Below are positions 6,056 to 6,836 of a stretch of DNA of 6,836 nt, piece by piece; the stretch's first letter is position 1; each line of letters starts with the position of its first letter. A program made the translations under genes and the position numbers. The notes below the pieces were generated by a model. It searched no databases. It was not told the DNA's origin and worked only from the letters and a program-made list of their open reading frames with translations. Source of the DNA: CALXXL01 sp964512385 (GTDB lineage: Bacteria > Verrucomicrobiota > Lentisphaeria > Victivallales > Victivallaceae); NCBI GenBank assembly GCA_964512385.1, contig CAZEHZ010000116.1:1-6836 (forward strand). Reading direction: 5' to 3'.

Positions 6056-6836
6056 TTATTTATAATATAATTGCAACATTTTTTCAACGTTATGCACCCA
6101 ACTCAACTCATTACTGCGTTGCCAGGCGCCTTGCGACAGTTTTTGCCGCAGTTCAATATCCAAATACAGCCGGGAGATGGCATCTTTAAATCCGGCAATG
6201 CTGACTTGCGGATTTACCAGCGGTATTTTGATTCCGCTGTACTCCGTTATTGCCGCCCCCATGCCGCAACAATCATGGCAGATAACCGGCGTGCCGGAGG
6301 ACAACGCTTCCGGAACCACCGTAGTGGTGGCGTCTTCCCAACTGCTTAACAGCAAGGCATCAAACGTTGAGTATAACTTTAACATTTCGTCATGCGGAAT
6401 CCGGCCATGCCAAAAAACTTTGTTGCTTAAATTCAGATTATCGGCAATTTGCCGCCAGTGTTTTTCCAGATCGCCATTGCCGATTACATGCAGTTCCACC
6501 TTCCACTGCGGCGGCAACTGCGCAATCGCCGCCAGTGCCAGCGGTAACGCTTTTCGAGCCTCCATAACACCGCACCAAACCAGATTCAGCTTAGCGTCTT
6601 CCACATTTTTTGCCGGCATAACGTCTGAATTTCTGGTGCCGGTTTCCGCAATTTGCACCGCATCACGTTGGTGATAACGCTTTATAACCTCTTTATCCGT
6701 ATTGGTTACCGCTACAATTTCATCGGCTCGCTTTATGGCGGCGCAGACCCGTGGACTCCATTGGGTCTGCATTGAATTTATGATTCGCTTCAACCACAGT
6801 TTGGCCCGGTTCTTCAGCGGAATGTCCTGCCAGAAG
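6056..6836 (-). CDS. GT4-type glycosyltransferase (group 1), 5' end outside window
   Basis: C-terminal 259 residues of a GT-B fold glycosyltransferase; the frame is open to the right edge, and the TTG at 6793 is an internal Leu codon. In order: the end of the N-terminal domain with a basic amphipathic stretch (LKNRAKLWLKRII), an IVAVTNTDKEVI segment, the interdomain link, then the donor-binding Rossmann domain: VWCGVMEARKALPLAL (in place of the common GR-x-x-x-KG form), LHVIGNGDLEKHW, VFWHGRIPHDEMLKLY, the SSWEDATTTVVPEALSSG region, PVICHDCCGMG, and a helical C-terminal end. The acidic pair of the GT4 E-x7-E motif appears as Asp (6332-6334) and Glu (6308-6310), D-x7-E. It probably adds a sugar from a nucleotide donor to a growing surface glycan at the cytoplasmic side; donor and acceptor cannot be told. 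It is transcribed toward the small secreted-protein gene, opposite to the rfbF operon. Confidence 0.9.
   Translation of the reverse strand, partial: FWQDIPLKNRAKLWLKRIINSMQTQWSPRVCAAIKRADEIVAVTNTDKEVIKRYHQRDAVQIAETGTRNSDVMPAKNVEDAKLNLVWCGVMEARKALPLALAAIAQLPPQWKVELHVIGNGDLEKHWRQIADNLNLSNKVFWHGRIPHDEMLKLYSTFDALLLSSWEDATTTVVPEALSSGTPVICHDCCGMGAAITEYSGIKIPLVNPQVSIAGFKDAISRLYLDIELRQKLSQGAWQRSNELSWVHNVEKMLQLYYK

Noticed and set aside
6177..6674. A 165-codon open frame on the plus strand opposite the GT4 gene
   Set aside because: The minus-strand frame has clear GT4 motifs throughout; the plus-strand product has no recognisable domain and is a shadow.

Overview
The window looks like part of a Gram-negative bacterial chromosome carrying surface-polysaccharide genes. 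Evidence is the CDP-deoxyhexose genes typical of O-antigen or capsule loci, a hybrid two-component kinase, a periplasmic protein with a Sec signal peptide, clear Shine-Dalgarno sites and base composition near 45-50% GC by eye. The kinase architecture suggests a proteobacterium, but nothing here fixes the lineage; no rRNA, tRNA, CRISPR array, insertion sequence or integrase was seen.

Left part (1-2217, +): the C-terminal 738 residues of a hybrid sensor histidine kinase (end of a GAF domain, PAS, GAF, HisKA, HATPase, receiver). Its reading frame is open at the left edge, so the start lies outside the window. A short gap (2218-2336) holds a good sigma70-like promoter candidate and an RBS.

Middle (2337-5445, +): a tight three-gene operon. 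rfbF (glucose-1-phosphate cytidylyltransferase) is followed after 2 nt by rfbH (the PLP and [2Fe-2S] C-3 dehydrase, E1), which overlaps by 4 nt (ATGA) a GtrB/ArnC-like membrane family 2 glycosyltransferase. Together they point to making CDP-glucose, removing O-3 to lead to a 3,6-dideoxyhexose, and moving a sugar onto a lipid carrier or glycan. The step between the first two enzymes, CDP-glucose 4,6-dehydratase (RfbG), and the reductase partner E3 of RfbH are not in the window.

Right part (5446-6836, - strand genes): a 121-nt convergent gap holds two perfect inverted repeats, neither followed by a T-run. Then come a small secreted protein of unknown function (5567-5950, -) with a strong RBS, an AT-rich promoter-like gap, and the C-terminal part of a GT4-type glycosyltransferase (6056-6836, -) that runs off the right edge. 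The glycosyltransferase supports reading the region as a polysaccharide locus with two opposing transcription units.

The most useful second looks are the rfbF-rfbH junction lacking rfbG, the paired inverted repeats in the convergent gap, the unassigned secreted protein, and a four-cysteine cluster in the kinase PAS domain. I see no convincing evidence of a wholly new system.
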